A stretch of DNA of 64,000 bases from Pezicula radicicola. Taxonomy: Eukaryota; Ascomycota; Leotiomycetes; Helotiales; Dermateaceae. The DNA is taken from positions 562,425-626,424 of the forward strand of contig PDUO01000027.1 in NCBI GenBank assembly GCA_003008705.1, written 5' to 3'. Made by a program: the position numbers and the translations under genes. The notes under the pieces were generated by a model. The model did no database searches. It was not told the DNA's origin and saw only the letters and a list, made by a program, of their open reading frames with translations. Shown here in pieces: positions 46,206 through 58,581 of this stretch (the first letter of the stretch is position 1; each line of letters starts with the position of its first letter).

Positions 46206-48636
46206 ATGCCCCATACAAACCGCAAGAAGAAAGGTTCGGGCGCAAAGTCAACACAGCAGCAGAAGCCAATCCACACCAAACGTCAAGAAATTGAAGGCGA
46301 CGATGGATGGACCCATGTTATTGAGGGAAAGAAACATGCTTCCCATGCTAAAGCACAGTCTATATCCAAGAATCCAGAGCTACATGGAGGCGATTTCTCG
46401 CTCAATGGCGTTTCCTATATTGAGCGCACACTCGAGGAGATGGCTGCCGACCAGGAGCACTTTTCGAAGCAATGGGAAGAAGATGAGGCTTGTGCCAGTC
46501 TAAAAGCTCAATTGGAGGCAGTGCAGGGAAATCCGATTGTCAAGGATGTGGTGTGCTTGGGTTTGGGAAGCTTGCAGAGTAGTCGCAGAGAGGGAAGGAG
46601 AGCTAGTCATACACAACTTGCTGCATTGCGGACTATTATGCAACAGCTCGGTATGTCTATTCTCTCAAATATCTTTAGTTTTGGTCTAATATTTATGCAT
46701 AGATCTCACTCAATGCCACATCCAAGACCCTCAATTCACAACACTCGATAAGGAATACCTCACCACCCTTGGATACACTATAGCCGAAGACCCAACTGGC
46801 TATACACATATCACGGAAAATAGTCTCGTTTACGCCATACACTGCTATGCTGATATTTACGAGAAAGTTGCCGATGGCCCAAGACCTGCTCTGCTGGTTT
46901 CGACGGATGTGAAGAATTTCGAGAACAAGGAAGGCAAAGAAAAGCTGGAAGCTATGGTTGAGGGATGCGAGGCTCTTGAATTTCCACAGGTTCGCCACGA
47001 CTTTTCGGATACTAAGCTGTATTGGCGAAAGATTAGCGGCCCTATTTCAAGTCTTCCAGAGCCAACGTTGACACGAGAGGAATCAGTCTCGGAAAACGAT
47101 ATTATTCCTGAAGACAATACTCCAGCACAAGAGCCCGCTACTCAAGCACTTCCAGATGTAATCAAAACTTCCGAGGAAATGGTCCCTGAGCCTATAAGCC
47201 CAGAGGAAAGCATGGAGTCAAAGACAGCCCCAGAAATTCAAGCCGCTGAAGTAAAATCCTCTGCCGAAAATGAAGCCCAAGAAGAGATTTCTACAACGCA
47301 AGAGAGTTCCGAATTTGAAATTCCAACTCCAGAAGTAGCGAGTGCTCCTGAAGCTAATCCGGAATCTAATCAAGCTTTCAAAGCTCGGAATTTGGAACCA
47401 AGCCCAATCCCGGAGATTCCAGATACCGGCAATGAATCGGCTTCAGATATCGGGGCCCCAGAACCTGTCGCTAACACAGAGCAAGTTTCCGCTCCCGAAA
47501 CAAGCGAGGCCGAGGAAAGTCCAAATGTTAAATTTCCAGAGTCCATACCAGCATCAGAGGCTGCTGCTGTAGAACAATCGCAAGATTCAGAAAATCAGCC
47601 AACGAAGGAAATATCTCCAGAAATTGAAGCGCCAAAAGAGGTTCTCACTCCAACAGTTTGCTCAGAGACCCCTCATGAGGCAGAGATTGCCGAGTCAGCT
47701 TTAGCATCAGAGGGTGCATCAGGACCAAATGAGATCCCAACGACTAAGACAGTTGACATATCTGTTTCAGAAAGTAAGATACCAGAACTAGCTGCGACTC
47801 AAGGAGCCTCGAAGATCGAAGAAATTCCGGCTCTAGCGCTAGATACTCAAGAACCCATTGCTACTCTGGAGACTCCAGAAACCGTTTCAACGCTTCCTGT
47901 CGAAACCGAACCTGCAGAAACTCAAAAATTAGAAAAAACAATGGAAATTGAGTCAACAGCCGCACGACAAACACTGGACAATCCCGAAATCGAGCACAGT
48001 GAAACAAAATCTATTCCCGAAATCAAACCGACAGATAAACCTTCTCAAGAAACAACATCAATGCTTCCTGCCGAGATTGAGCCCGTAGAAGCTCAAAAAT
48101 CGCAAGGAACGACGGAAATCGAGTCAACACCCGTCCTACAAAAACCAGTGGCTAATTCAGAGCCTGAGCAAAGTGAAACGAAATCCATCCCCGAAATCGA
48201 GTCCACATCCCAGCCTACTACTCAAGAAACAGTGATTCCAGAGGTTGCACGAGCGGCTGAAGATCCCAAGGCCACAATTGAAGAGCCAGAAAGTGCCCCA
48301 AGCCCAGAGATTCTAGAAACCAAAACAAAGCCCACGTCTGGAATCGAGGAACCAGAAACACCAGTCAATCAGGAAGCAGCGAAACATGAGCCTATATCAA
48401 CACCACAAGAAACCAATCTCCAAACAGAGTCTACCCCGCAATCATCTACTCTAGAGCCTGTTGTCTCCCAAGAAAACTCGACATCAGAACCCGTAGCTAC
48501 CACGAAGTCGCAAACTTCCAAGCCCGAAGAAATCACAATCCCAGAAGTGACAGCCACTTCATCTAAGAGTCCTAAAGTGATTACCACCCCGCCTCCCTCA
48601 ACCCCCCAAAGATCTCGTGAAATGAAAATAAGCTAA
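46206..48636 (+). CDS. SRR1-domain protein with long Glu/Pro/Ser/Thr-rich tail
   Basis: The N-terminal part is an SRR1-like domain (PF07985 type), named from Arabidopsis SRR1 in light and clock regulation; fungal and yeast relatives have roles in haem or stress biology. Exons 46206-46650 and 46703-48636 give 792 aa. The 52-nt intron is GTATGT...CATAG. Residues 1-55 are Lys/Arg-rich. The SRR1 domain runs about 105-270 (VVCLGLGSLQSSRREGR, HTQLAALRTI, QDPQFTTLDKEYLTTLGY). From about 285 to 785 the protein is a disordered, imperfectly repetitive stretch of Glu, Pro, Ser and Thr (motifs like ETKSIPEI and AEIEPVEAQKS). Normal SRR1 proteins are near 250-350 aa, so the tail is unusual. The final exon may be spliced further downstream. 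Confidence 0.85.
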
Positions 48637-49097
48637 CTGTTATTCCAGTCTCCCAAGTCTCCGCGATCTCCAGTCCTATCACGAATTCCATGCTACCCAC
48701 TGTAAGTCGGCAAGTCCATGGATAGTTAGTTATATGGAAACATGAGGTATTCTTAAAAGGCGTTCATTAGGTTGGGCTGGTGCTTGGCGTACAAAAATAA
48801 TGCAGGTTCTGTCAATAGGGTTAAGATATCCATTGTGGTTTAGGTCAAAGAGAAAACATGCTCTAGGCAATGCAAAAATAATAAATACTTTTACTACAAT
48901 AGCACTCCAGTAGAGTTCGAAATCGGCTTCAGTTCGGAACACTCAATGATTTTATTTTTTGACCCACATTTTATGCGGCACTAACCCTCTATGGCTAGTC
49001 GCATCGCCAACCCCTGCCATCGCTTATCTTCCTGCTGTACGTGATCTGGAAAAAGGGTGCTATAATAATCGTACCCGACAGAAATCCACCCATCGCC
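48637..49097. other. convergent 3' flanks
   Basis: This 461-bp gap lies between convergent genes. Just after 48636 a short open stretch (SPKSPRSPVLSRIPCYPL then stop) could be a small terminal exon of the SRR1 gene, but the only nearby intron would be about 35 nt, so it is not included. 48870-48960 shares an approximately 40-bp TTCGGAAC/CAGTTCGGAACA-like sequence with 51795-51825. Confidence 0.4.
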
Positions 49098-51441
49098 CTA
49101 GTGACTTAGTAGTTCTTCGTGCCCTTCCCCACTGATCTCGCCAGTATGTCCATTGACGCCTTCTTTGCTTTCAGTCGGAGACGGCAGTTGCTGAGCAGTC
49201 ATGTCATTTCCTATCATGGGTGACATTTGATTGCTTACTTCTTGTGACCTGGGCGAACTCATTGTTAGCAGAGCTTCGCGAGAAGCTTATTAATACATAC
49301 CTCTCTGTTGCGGCTTTGTACAAGAGGTCTAACGCGTCGTTTGGACCGTAGATTTCCATTCGCATTGGTTCTTGAGCTTCAGGATCCTCAAGCTGAATAC
49401 TTGCTTCATCGGAGTTCCTTCTATTCTCTCTGTGCAAGTCTTCTGTTGCAGCTCTGTACAAGAGGTCTAATGCATCTTGCGGACCGTAGACTTCCCGTCG
49501 CCTAGTTTCTTGAACTTCAAGATTCTCTAGCTGGATATTGGCTTGATCGGAGTGCCTTTTACTTTCTCTGCGCAAATCCTGATCGATAATGTCGTATGTA
49601 TGGCCTTTTGAGTCAATGTAACTCTTCGTAGTTAGCAAATTGACTTCTGGAGCAGATCAGTCAGGGAGGGAATAATGGAATGTGTGAGGAGTGGTACAAA
49701 CCGTTGTCAGGGATGCGGTACTGCGGATAGCCCGTCGCATCGTAGTGATCCGGACCCAAATTGGCGAACATCGCAGAATTTGGATCAGTAGCATTGAACC
49801 CAGTCGCCTGACCTGGCATTCTTTGGATGTTGCTGTCGGTAACTTCACTGCTCTGGGGATCATCCCAGCTGTGATATCTGAGAGGGTTTTGGTAGGCGGG
49901 GGTAGAAGTTGGCTGGTTAGTACTCGTTTTCCAACTCTGACGTTGCGCATTAAGCAGCTTATGCAGCATTCGTACCCTCTTGAAGTCTGCGGGACTGAGA
50001 ACAGGGCCGCTGTTTTTTTGTAGCACCTTCGCATGTTGTTTGGCAATATCTGGTATATCATGATCTTGCTCACTCTCCTCAAATTCCTCCTCGACTTCAG
50101 TAATACGTTGAAACCACATATCACAAGAGGTACTGCACACAGTTTTAGATACCTTTTGCTGTAGGGAACGCAGTTGAACTTGCCATTGAACCCGGATATC
50201 GAAGGATAACTCTGATTTTGTTCTACAACGGGGACAATGATTCTGATCCTGAAACCTTTCTTGGAATACAACGCTCATATCGATCTTTTGTCCGGGACGG
50301 AAGCACATAGGCCAGTCTGTCATCCGACTAACTTCTTTTCCACTGATACCTTCCTCGATTGCGAACTCTCTCCGTTGGATTTTAATATGACCTGGATGCT
50401 TCTCAAAACGTTTGGCAAGAATCAGGTCGAACATCTAAGCTTGAAGTTAGGTTTATATCCCCAGAAGTACCTTGATACTCACCTCCCAAGAATTGACTAG
50501 CTCTAAGGGAATTGGAACCATGAATCCGAGAGCGTCCTCTAAAGTTACAGGCTCTTGTTGCCAACGAGTCCCTAAGCCTCTTGGTGTAGCATGTTGGGCC
50601 AAGATATGGCTTTGAAGTACTGATAATAAACCTTTCATGTCTATTGAGACAGCATGTACTTGGGTTCTTGCCCATTCATTAGCTCTGAGCTTCTCGACAG
50701 GCATTCTAGACTTACAACTTTGTCACACCGCTATTCACCGCACTCAGAATCATATTCGACGTCCCAGCCTGGGAATTAAGTTTCTCATCCATCAGCTTTA
50801 ATTGAGTCATCTGCTCCTCGGCATGTTTGATGGATTCTTGTAAGAGACTGTGGACGAGTTCGACGCGAACCGCTTGTGCTGTACTGTTGAGACAATTCGA
50901 CTTCCTAGGCACGATTCGTCAGCCAGTCTCCTTTCACAGGCTTATTATCACTCACCCTATAGCAGCAAGAATCAACAGTGTGAGAGTATCACTGGCAGCC
51001 TGCAGCTTCCTCCTCAACTCCAACACATCTTCCCTTTCCTTCAGCCACACTACTTTCTTTGAGGCATCTTTGAGCCAATTCCCCGACCCTCCAGCATAGA
51101 GACTTGTACCATATTTTTTATCGACTTTCAATCGAAACGCAAGCAATGTTTCTCTCCAGTCTTTAATCGCTTCCTTCGACGTCTTCCCCAACGCTTCCAA
51201 CTCGGGGCTGTTTTCGTAGTTCTGCCATAACGCTACCACCTATTCAATTGTTACCAGCCAGTCTTCGACTTTTGTCTCGACCGCTCACCTGCAATAGCGC
51301 TTGGTCAAAGCTCTGTAACTCCTTCACGAGGCCCTGGTATTCCTTCGCCGATCCGCGCGTATCCCTCAACGCCTGGGCAAGCGCATACGCAATTTGCCCT
51401 ACCGCAATAATGTCCCCTACGCTGCCAAAGGTTATGGACAT
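49098..51441 (-). CDS. protein with fungal STAND/NLR-type N-terminal region, ubiquitin-like middle and internal repeats
   Basis: No proven function. Seven exons: 51441-51289, 51239-50956, 50904-50716, 50666-50483, 50434-49702, 49643-49301, 49248-49098, giving 678 aa. All seven joins keep frame with GT/AG; the fourth intron uses CTAAT...CAAG. The N-terminus (MSITFGSVGDIIAVGQIAYAL) is the leader seen at the start of many fungal STAND/NLR-like proteins, followed by helices to about residue 200. About 215-330 contains PVTLEDALGFMVPIPLELVNSWEM and MCFRPGQKIDMSVVF, as in fungal ubiquitin-like (Ubl) proteins, ending with a CPRC pair. No NB-ARC, NACHT or ankyrin part follows. Residues about 460-560 contain two ~45-aa tandem repeats ending YGPxDALDLLYxAATE. 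The C-terminus is acidic and Ser-rich. Confidence 0.83.
49301..49600 (-). repeat. two tandem ~45-aa coding repeats
   Basis: Within the sixth exon, the DNA and protein repeat once in tandem: RENRRNSDEASIQLEDPEAQ next to RESKRHSDQANIQLENLEVQ, each followed by the block [EV]YGPxDALDLLYxAATE. About 70 percent of positions are the same by eye. This indicates an internal duplication. Confidence 0.8.
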
Positions 51442-52986
51442 CAGGTATATAGCCAGTGCCTAGTTGGTTCATAGAAGACCATAGTGTTCATGTTGTTGGA
51501 TTAAATATCATGATGGGTGAGGCTGAGCTGCAGCAGTCCGCCTGTCGAGAAAGCCCGGCTACCATGTAAGTCTTGTTCCAGTGTACCACCGATTGAAAAG
51601 CACCTAGTGGCAGAACATCGCAAGAGCCTTCTGTCCAAAAAGTATATCATTATATTCCTAAGTCGCCTTCCCTTCCCTAGAATCGATAATCCGCTCTATT
51701 TCTTCATCAGGCGCGTACTTAAGGCAGATTACGTGCATAAGATAAGCGAAGAGGGTTAATGCCGCAAAAAATGTAGGTTAAAATAAAATCACTGACTGTT
51801 CCGAACTGAAGCCGATTTCGAACTTTACTGTATGCGTGCTACTATAAAACAGTAGAAGTAGATAAATAACGTATTGTTAAACGAACTCCTTCACGTGCGG
51901 GCAGAAAGTCTGTACCCGGTTAGCGTGGTTCTGGGTTGTTGTGGCCATTCAGATCACGGGTTTTTCAAAAAGTTGAGCCTCGCAACGTTCGAGTGTTTGC
52001 GCTCGCTTAGCTACAATCCCTTCCCTTGTACATTGGCCAACACTCGGGCCATAGGGGCGTGCAAATAAGGTATCTGTCAAACACACAGAGCAGTTCCGAC
52101 TAATAAACTTCCCGTCCTTGCTTCTGAGACGCGTTAAGCGATTGTCCTGACGAGCAGAGTGTCAATTCCCCGCCCCAGTGGCTGGCTAATATACGGTAAA
52201 GGAGATATCTCCGTTTAAGTTCTCTGGGGTATAGAACAAAGAACATAACACACTCTTTTTTTTTTGGCTAATATATTGTTGAATATAGTAAAGAGTGAAA
52301 TATATAAATACAAAAGGGTATTAATTATATTTCTATATAGAAAGAATACAGTAGATGGAGTTTAAGATAACCATCCTATATCCATTAGTTCGTCAGATGT
52401 TGTGACTTTGTACAGAGATTCGACATCCCCAGAATTTTACTACTGACAAATATATTAGGTTTTGTTGTGCACGTCCTAGTGGTCTGTGCTGGTCACAACT
52501 AGCAATGTAGTAGCTAAGCGAGGACAAAATATCAACAACAGTCAAATCATTACAAGTCACAAGATCAAGAATCACCTAAAGATGAGATAAGATACAAATA
52601 CAATCTATTGGTCCGTCCAACTATGAAGAACATGCACTGACACTACTGTAGCTACAGGAAAAATACACTAAGGAAATAATATCTAAAAAAAAGCAAAAGA
52701 AAAGGCCTGTAAAAATCCTGTAGCGAAGAGAGCAAGCGAGAAATCAATCCATCTAGGTAAGCCGTCCTGCGAAAAGTTTTCTCGTCCTTTACCCCTTATT
52801 CCATATCTCAGCTTCTAGCTTTCTTGTTAAAAAAAACAAATCGATCGATCCAGCGAAAAGAAAGAGAAAGAAAGGTAGGTAAGAAAAGATAAGGTAAATA
52901 GCGTCCCGTTTACCTAACCCCAACCCCAACCTAAACCCCAACTCCTTGGTATCTCCTCGAGGAAAGAAATGAATCAGTCTGAACAT
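51442..52986. other. gene-free region
   Basis: 1.5 kb holding the promoter of the STAND-like gene (near 51442-51700). 52190-52420 is very AT-rich (TA-dense) with a TTTTTTTTT tract at 52256. Near 52910-52945 there is a CCTAACCCCAACCCCAACC-like run that resembles degenerate telomere sequence but is too short to mean anything. No supported gene. Confidence 0.45.
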
Positions 52987-53697
52987 CTAGCAGACAAGTT
53001 CTGCTCCGTTTGCTGTGCAGCCGCTGATGAGGTTGTATGCCCACTTTAAAACCCATTAGCAACCACCCAAACTAATATCAAGAGACCAAAACTCCCAACA
53101 GAAAAAGAAAGCAAACTCACGTTCTGGAATCCACCATCACCCTGACGTGTGAAAGTAACGCCCTTTCCAAAGACCAAAACATCATAGCTAACATTGCTCC
53201 CAACCTTAGCCTTGTAGCTAGTACTAGAAACCAAATCAATGGTTCCAGTAGTCTTATACCCAACATTACACATAACAACAGCCTTGCCAGGGAATTGCGA
53301 TTTCACAGATGCGACTACTTCCTTGGTGAAGCGTTGACGACGGGCGGTATCCGCGTCTACTAGTCCTTGAACTAGTTGCACTACTTTGTTGATTACGTCT
53401 GCGACTGCGCCAGCGGCATCGGCTTTTCCTCCAACATCATCGAGAGTTACTCTGTTTGCATATTTTTGTTAGCTGTTGCAAGCTTGGGAAGGAATGAGGG
53501 AAGGAGAGAAGTATGGGATGTACGAACGTTGTGCCAACTACTGCTGGTGTGATGCTTTCGGATGTTCCATCTGTGAAGACTGTGATAGCACGCTTCTGGA
53601 GACTGAAGCCTGCTCGGGGAGACAATTCAGTTGGTGCTGCTGAGACCAAAGAGGTGAAAGCAAGGGCGCTAGCGAGGAGGATGTTCTTGAATTGCAT
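52987..53697 (-). CDS. small secreted protein, effector candidate
   Basis: No known family. Exons 53697-53528, 53451-53121 and 53043-52987 give 185 aa. Splices are GTTCGT...AACAG, GTGAGT...AAAG. Joins read VVGTT-VTLDDVGGK and GGFQN-WAYNLISGC, in frame. Signal peptide residues 1-20 (MQFKNILLASALAFTSLVSA), then APTELSPRA and a dibasic-like KR (about residue 36), a possible Kex2 site. The mature part is a compact mixed sequence (AVADVINKVVQLVQGLVDA; SQFPGKAVVMCNVGYKTTG). Only three Cys (one central, two in GCTANGAELVC at the end). It is a small secreted protein of the type common in plant-associated Leotiomycetes. Calling it an effector is inference. Confidence 0.8.
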
Positions 53698-55326
53698 GGT
53701 GATTGATTTATTGTTTGTTGATTGGTTTGTTGATTGGTTTGAAGCGAGAAAAGTGAGTGAATAATGGTAACGATTGCAGGAAGATGATGATGAGCTTGGT
53801 AAAGAATGTAAGTCCGCTGTGTGGATGAGGAGTTAAATTAGAGGGGAATACAGCTTCTACTTATAGTCGTGAGAGGAAGTATTGCCTTCTCAGCTCTGGT
53901 ACTCTCACGATAGTCATTGCCGTCTCCCATCCGTACTGCCGAGCAGATTGAGGGCTATGAACTCTGGGCGCGGACTTTCGCATCAGCCATGCCCAGAGTA
54001 TGGAACAGGTCAAAGGTCACAATGACTACTCAAAATGGACACCCCAAAACTCAATTACATCTCCAAAATCATTTACAGGTTCATGGAACAATGTCAAGCT
54101 GCCTTGGCGGCTACTAGCCAGCTCCTGGACTTCGGGCTAGCTCGCTCCTCCGCGCTGAAATTTTACCCAAAGTAGACAAGAAATCAATGGCATTGTTGCA
54201 ATAACAAAATGGGATGAACTTTGTAGTTTGCAAGAAACAACCGTGGAGAAACAAGCTCGTGTGGCCTAGCCCTTGGGCCATGTATTACTGAGATAATGAA
54301 AATTATATCTCCCGTTTCAATATCAAACCGGTTGAGCACCGAAAACGAACCCGCGCTAACTCATATGAGCAGAATTCTAGAGACTTGGCAATCCTCAGCC
54401 TCCTTCCTCTAGCTTGGCTTTCGCTTAAAAGGGTACTAAAAGAACCTTAAAAATCCTGAAACATCCTTAGGGTCGATCCGACGATCCTGGTGAGCAATCC
54501 TTCGTCGATACTCTGTAGAATCATCATTCTAGAGCCCATATGAGGCTCGTGTAGCGGCTCGTGTAATGGTAAACTTAATTACCACGGTGCCATCCTCGTT
54601 CCCACCGCCAAGTGTTGCGCTTTGATTGGTGTTTGAGCCGCTCACGACTCGTGGGGCTGAAAAATGACGATGGCTTACCGGTAGGCATTGATGGGCAGTT
54701 GCCGAAAAACATGGTGGTACCTCCGCACTGCAAGGCTGTACGAAAACACCGAGAAACCTAGTAATATTATCGCATCCTCAAATATGGCACCATAGAACCT
54801 GACTCAAAGGCGCCGGCCTTCTAGAATCGACGGTACTGTTCAAATACAGCATATTGTCATAAATGCTGCAAATAATCCTTCCTACCAAGGCAGGCTTGGC
54901 ACCGTTTTAGGACTAGTCATAGCTTAGTTCTCAGGGTCTATGGCTCTCCCCACTATATTTGTATGGTATGGTAGAAGACATAGAACTTTAGTAAAAATCA
55001 TAAAATTAAGATGTCTAATTTTCACTAAGTCAAAATAAATTCAAAATCAACTAAGTCAAATAATATACTACTTAATTATAACTTAAATTATACTTATTTC
55101 TTAATTAAGTATTACTTTAATTCAAGTTAAATAGTACTTATTTATAAGTTAAATATGATATAAAACCATTGAATTAAAGTTATTCCAGCTAGCTATAATA
55201 TATCTACCATCTTGTATATCCCCCATTTACTATAATAACTACCTAGCATCTCTCTCTCATTAATAATACCAAGTTCTCAAGTACCTCTGGCCTAATAGAA
55301 TCCTATACATTTTATACTACTTCTTC
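53698..55326. other. intergenic region, promoter plus AT-rich flank
   Basis: The first ~200 bp is the promoter of the small secreted protein gene. 54930-55330 is AT-rich with repeated TTAAGTTAAAT-like words and borders the transposase relic. No gene is supported. Confidence 0.45.
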
Positions 55327-56325
55327 CTATTTATTATCTCTTAATGATGGGCCCCTATAGATAATCCTTTTAATAATACTCCAAAGCTCCTTAATAGGAT
55401 TCAAATCTAGAGAGTATGCTGGCTATATTATAAACCTTAGTCCATTTGTAATAGCCCAATCCTAGACTACCCGTGAATTATGAATAGATGAACTATCTTG
55501 TTGAAGAATAATCTGATTATCCTCAGGGCCTCTACCAGTAATATCCTGCTATTCTTGAAAGAAGTCATGTATATCTGGCCCAACCATTTATATAAAATCA
55601 GCTCCTGTTATACTACCCCGAGAGCTAGAACTACGTAGAAGGAAGATTAAAGGGCCCTTAATATTCCTAATAAATACTCCCTATATATAGACTTTGTTTC
55701 GAGGCCTTACAAAGGCTGGCCGGAGGTACTCTGTAAGGTATATTTCACTAGGTTGTCGAGTAACCTATATAGCTTACTCTCCCCTATTTTATACTTAATA
55801 CTTATCTGTCCAAATAACTCTCAACCAATCAATGAATGTCCAATTGATATATACATGAGCCCAGGCTAGTCGATCTACTTTGTGTTAGGTAGATAGAAAT
55901 GGCTTCTTAATAGCCTTGCAACGTCGAAAGTTATAAAGCTTCAGCTAGCGTCTTATTGTCGAAGCACTAATGTCTAAGCCATAGTATTAAGCTAGTTCAT
56001 TAAAATTTATCCGCCGGACCCTAGTACCTCCAAATTGAATAGTATGAATTAATCGTTGACCTAATTCATCCGTAAGAATTGTGGGCCTGCCAGGTCTTGT
56101 ATAGGATAGGGTTGTTGGTTGGTGAATAACTCTAGAAACTGTGACAATAGAACAACCAATTCTTCGAGTAATTGTTCGGAGTTTAATCTTATAACGTCTA
56201 TATGGAGTCTTTTCGTAATCCCTCCAAGTATATATCTGGTAGTATTCCTTATAGGTGAGTTGATGATATATTAAATCAGGAATAATCTGATCAATTGGTA
56301 TTGTAGGTTCTTGATTTTGAACCAC
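55327..56325 (-). pseudogene. Tc1/mariner-type transposase, RIP-damaged
   Basis: One phase runs 56325 to 55327 (333 codons) with about a dozen in-frame TAA/TAG stops. The intact N-terminal part (residues 1-112) has an HTH region (LRTITRRIGCSIVTVSRVI) and a basic linker (RPGRPTILTDELGQR). Then come the DDE blocks: LRVIWTDKY (first Asp), IILQQDSSSIHNSRVV (second Asp) and PAYSLDLNPIKELWSIIK (third Asp). Stops fit CAA to TAA, CAG to TAG and TGG to TAG. The termini of the element were not found. The region is very AT-rich, as expected after RIP. It differs clearly in sequence from the element at 17-18 kb. Confidence 0.85.
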
Positions 56326-58581
56326 CTTATCGACTTGAATATATTAAACTACAGGAATAGCTTACTTATAATTTCGGAGCGGAAGAAGAAGAATTGGAGG
56401 CTGAAGATACTCTTGTCTTTGATTAATAGGTTCTTGAATAGGTTCAAAACTAAGAGATGAAGCTAGAGAAGCTATTAAGGTAGGTGAGGCCAATGAGGAA
56501 GAGATAATAATTGGAGAAACAGACCGCCAGTACCTACGTCTAATTGGAGAAGAACTAATATAATAAGGATCAAAAAGAGACCCTATTTTATGAGTATAGC
56601 CTTAAAATAAGTTGATTTAATTAGGGAAGAAATAATGTAGGAAGTGGATAAGCTAATAAAGTGGGAGGTACTAGTACTAATAGGAAGGTATGAACTAGTT
56701 GGGAAATTTATATGGGTATCCCTACCAAAAAACTCGCAAGATCCATGTCAATTTAGTTTCATTTACAGCATTTATGACAATATGCTGTACTCCGAATATT
56801 GGTACTTGGCAACGTTATACCCTCAAACGAGGACTGTCGTTCTAGACAACATCGTGTGACTTGTGGCTTGAGCACTTGCACTCCAATTTTGAATAACTAC
56901 CGTACTCGAAAGGATTCTACGGCCAACTTCGGACTCCGAGGACTTCTCGGTTCGTAATCGCAATGGTGCTCTGTCATTCTTTCCTCAACTCCTTGATTTC
57001 AGCTGTTAACTTGAGGAGATACCATGACTCGAAGGGGAAGCACAGCCTCTTGTAGATGGAAAGTGACACCCTTTTCTCAATAGAAGACACTTGTCACCAT
57101 CAGCAAAGAGCCAGCATTCACATCAGCGCACACATAGCTCAAGTCGACCTCGTACCTACCTCCACAGCGTCTTCCATCTTCTCCGCGGAACAGCACCTAC
57201 GTCGTTATAGCTCGATTTCGTGCAGCAGCCATCCCTTCATCGTAAAGCTTCTGCGCCTGTTGTATCCTCGCAGGACCCGACAGCGGGGTCTCGAGAAGAT
57301 CGCATGTCTTTCTGAACATATGAAGGTGGTGTGGTATACGCTAGCTCCGTGCAAAAGAGCTGCCGGCTGAGGACTGCCCACCGATCATATCAAATATCCC
57401 ACACCCCAATCTTCAGAATTATCAACGTTTGCTCAGCGCAAAGAAAAACAGTCGATCAAGCCAAGGTTGCCGCGCATACTGTTCTATGAAAGTCAAGGGT
57501 AAATCCAACTCTGATTCACCATCTCCTCCACTGGATAAGCAGTCAGCAAGGTGGGCTATTCCTCAAGATAGGCTGTTAACCTCATACAAGCTTGGCAGGA
57601 ATTCTCTCCCAAGAACAAAAGACCTGCAGCGCAGACCAATCACAGTGTTGATAGTAGCCAGACAAACAGAACATTCGATGGATAAAAGAGCAAATAGTGG
57701 AGTTCTGTGGGAAGACGTGTGAGATGATCGTGGCAAGCTTGAGCTGCTTCAGCTGCTTCATGCAATAATAATAATAGGGTTGGCGTTCTCTTAAAGTTAG
57801 CGGCTAACGGATAACTTGCCCTTTTCGGCCCAGCTTAACCTTACGTAATGTAATGTCAGAAAAAAGCCATTCCCCATCTGATATCCTGCTTACACTCTTC
57901 TCTCTCCCCAACTTTCAAAGTCTCTATGTTGCTGGAATTCTTTGACCCATTCTGTGTGCAAAAGTTTGCGACTCAGTACACAACACAACGCATACAATTT
58001 CGACTCTGTTTTTTTTTTTGCGACTCTTGTGGTTCACACTCTTCCTGTCTTGCTGTTTTCTTGATGTCTTGTTCTAATTAGCTCTGAATTTGAAATGAAG
58101 ACTTTAGAGCTCCGATTGAGTAATCGTACGTTACCTGCCGCTGAGACGCAGTCCATTTCACATCAATATTTTGAATAAATGTGACAAAGCAATCTCTGTA
58201 AAAAAGAAAACATGTGTCCATTAATATTCTTACAAGCATCCATCTAGCTAGCTAGCTACGCTCATGGCTGTCATGATCATTAATAATGTATATTCCTTCC
58301 CATTGTGTGGTACGTCATGGGATTTCTTCCCAGGACCAAGTACCTTTCCACCATATGGCAATGTCCCGTAGCGTAGATAGCAAAAGCCTTCTTTGATTCT
58401 TCCGTGGTCTACAGAGAGGCCATTCCATGCTCTAACAGCATGTTGAAAATGCCGTCAGCCAATAACACCTGCAGAACTCGAAGATGCAGAGTGTCCCATG
58501 AGGCACCGTTGTTATACCTAGTTGTGTCAGAGTTTCTTGGAACACCAGTTCCTATGGGTGTACTTACTGCAACGCCTTTCC
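56326..58581. other. gene-free region
   Basis: 2.2 kb without a supported gene. 56326-56640 is AT-rich and may contain the right flank of the transposon. ORFs at 57056-57370 and 57429-57722 are open for 97-104 codons but show no domains or splice partners. A short GCTAGCTAGCTAGC-like run lies at 58245-58260, and a T tract near 58010-58020. Confidence 0.45.

Noticed and set aside
48637..48720. Extra terminal exon of the SRR1 gene (SPKSPRSPVLSRIPCYPL)
   Set aside because: It would need an intron of about 35 nt with a weak GTGAAA donor, and the frame does not join cleanly. RNA could change this.
52911..52945. Telomere-like CCTAACCCCAACCCC run
   Set aside because: Too short and irregular, with ordinary genes on both sides; likely chance C/A-rich sequence.
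57056..57722. Two plus-strand ORFs of 104 and 97 codons
   Set aside because: No domains, poor coding character and no supporting splice structure.
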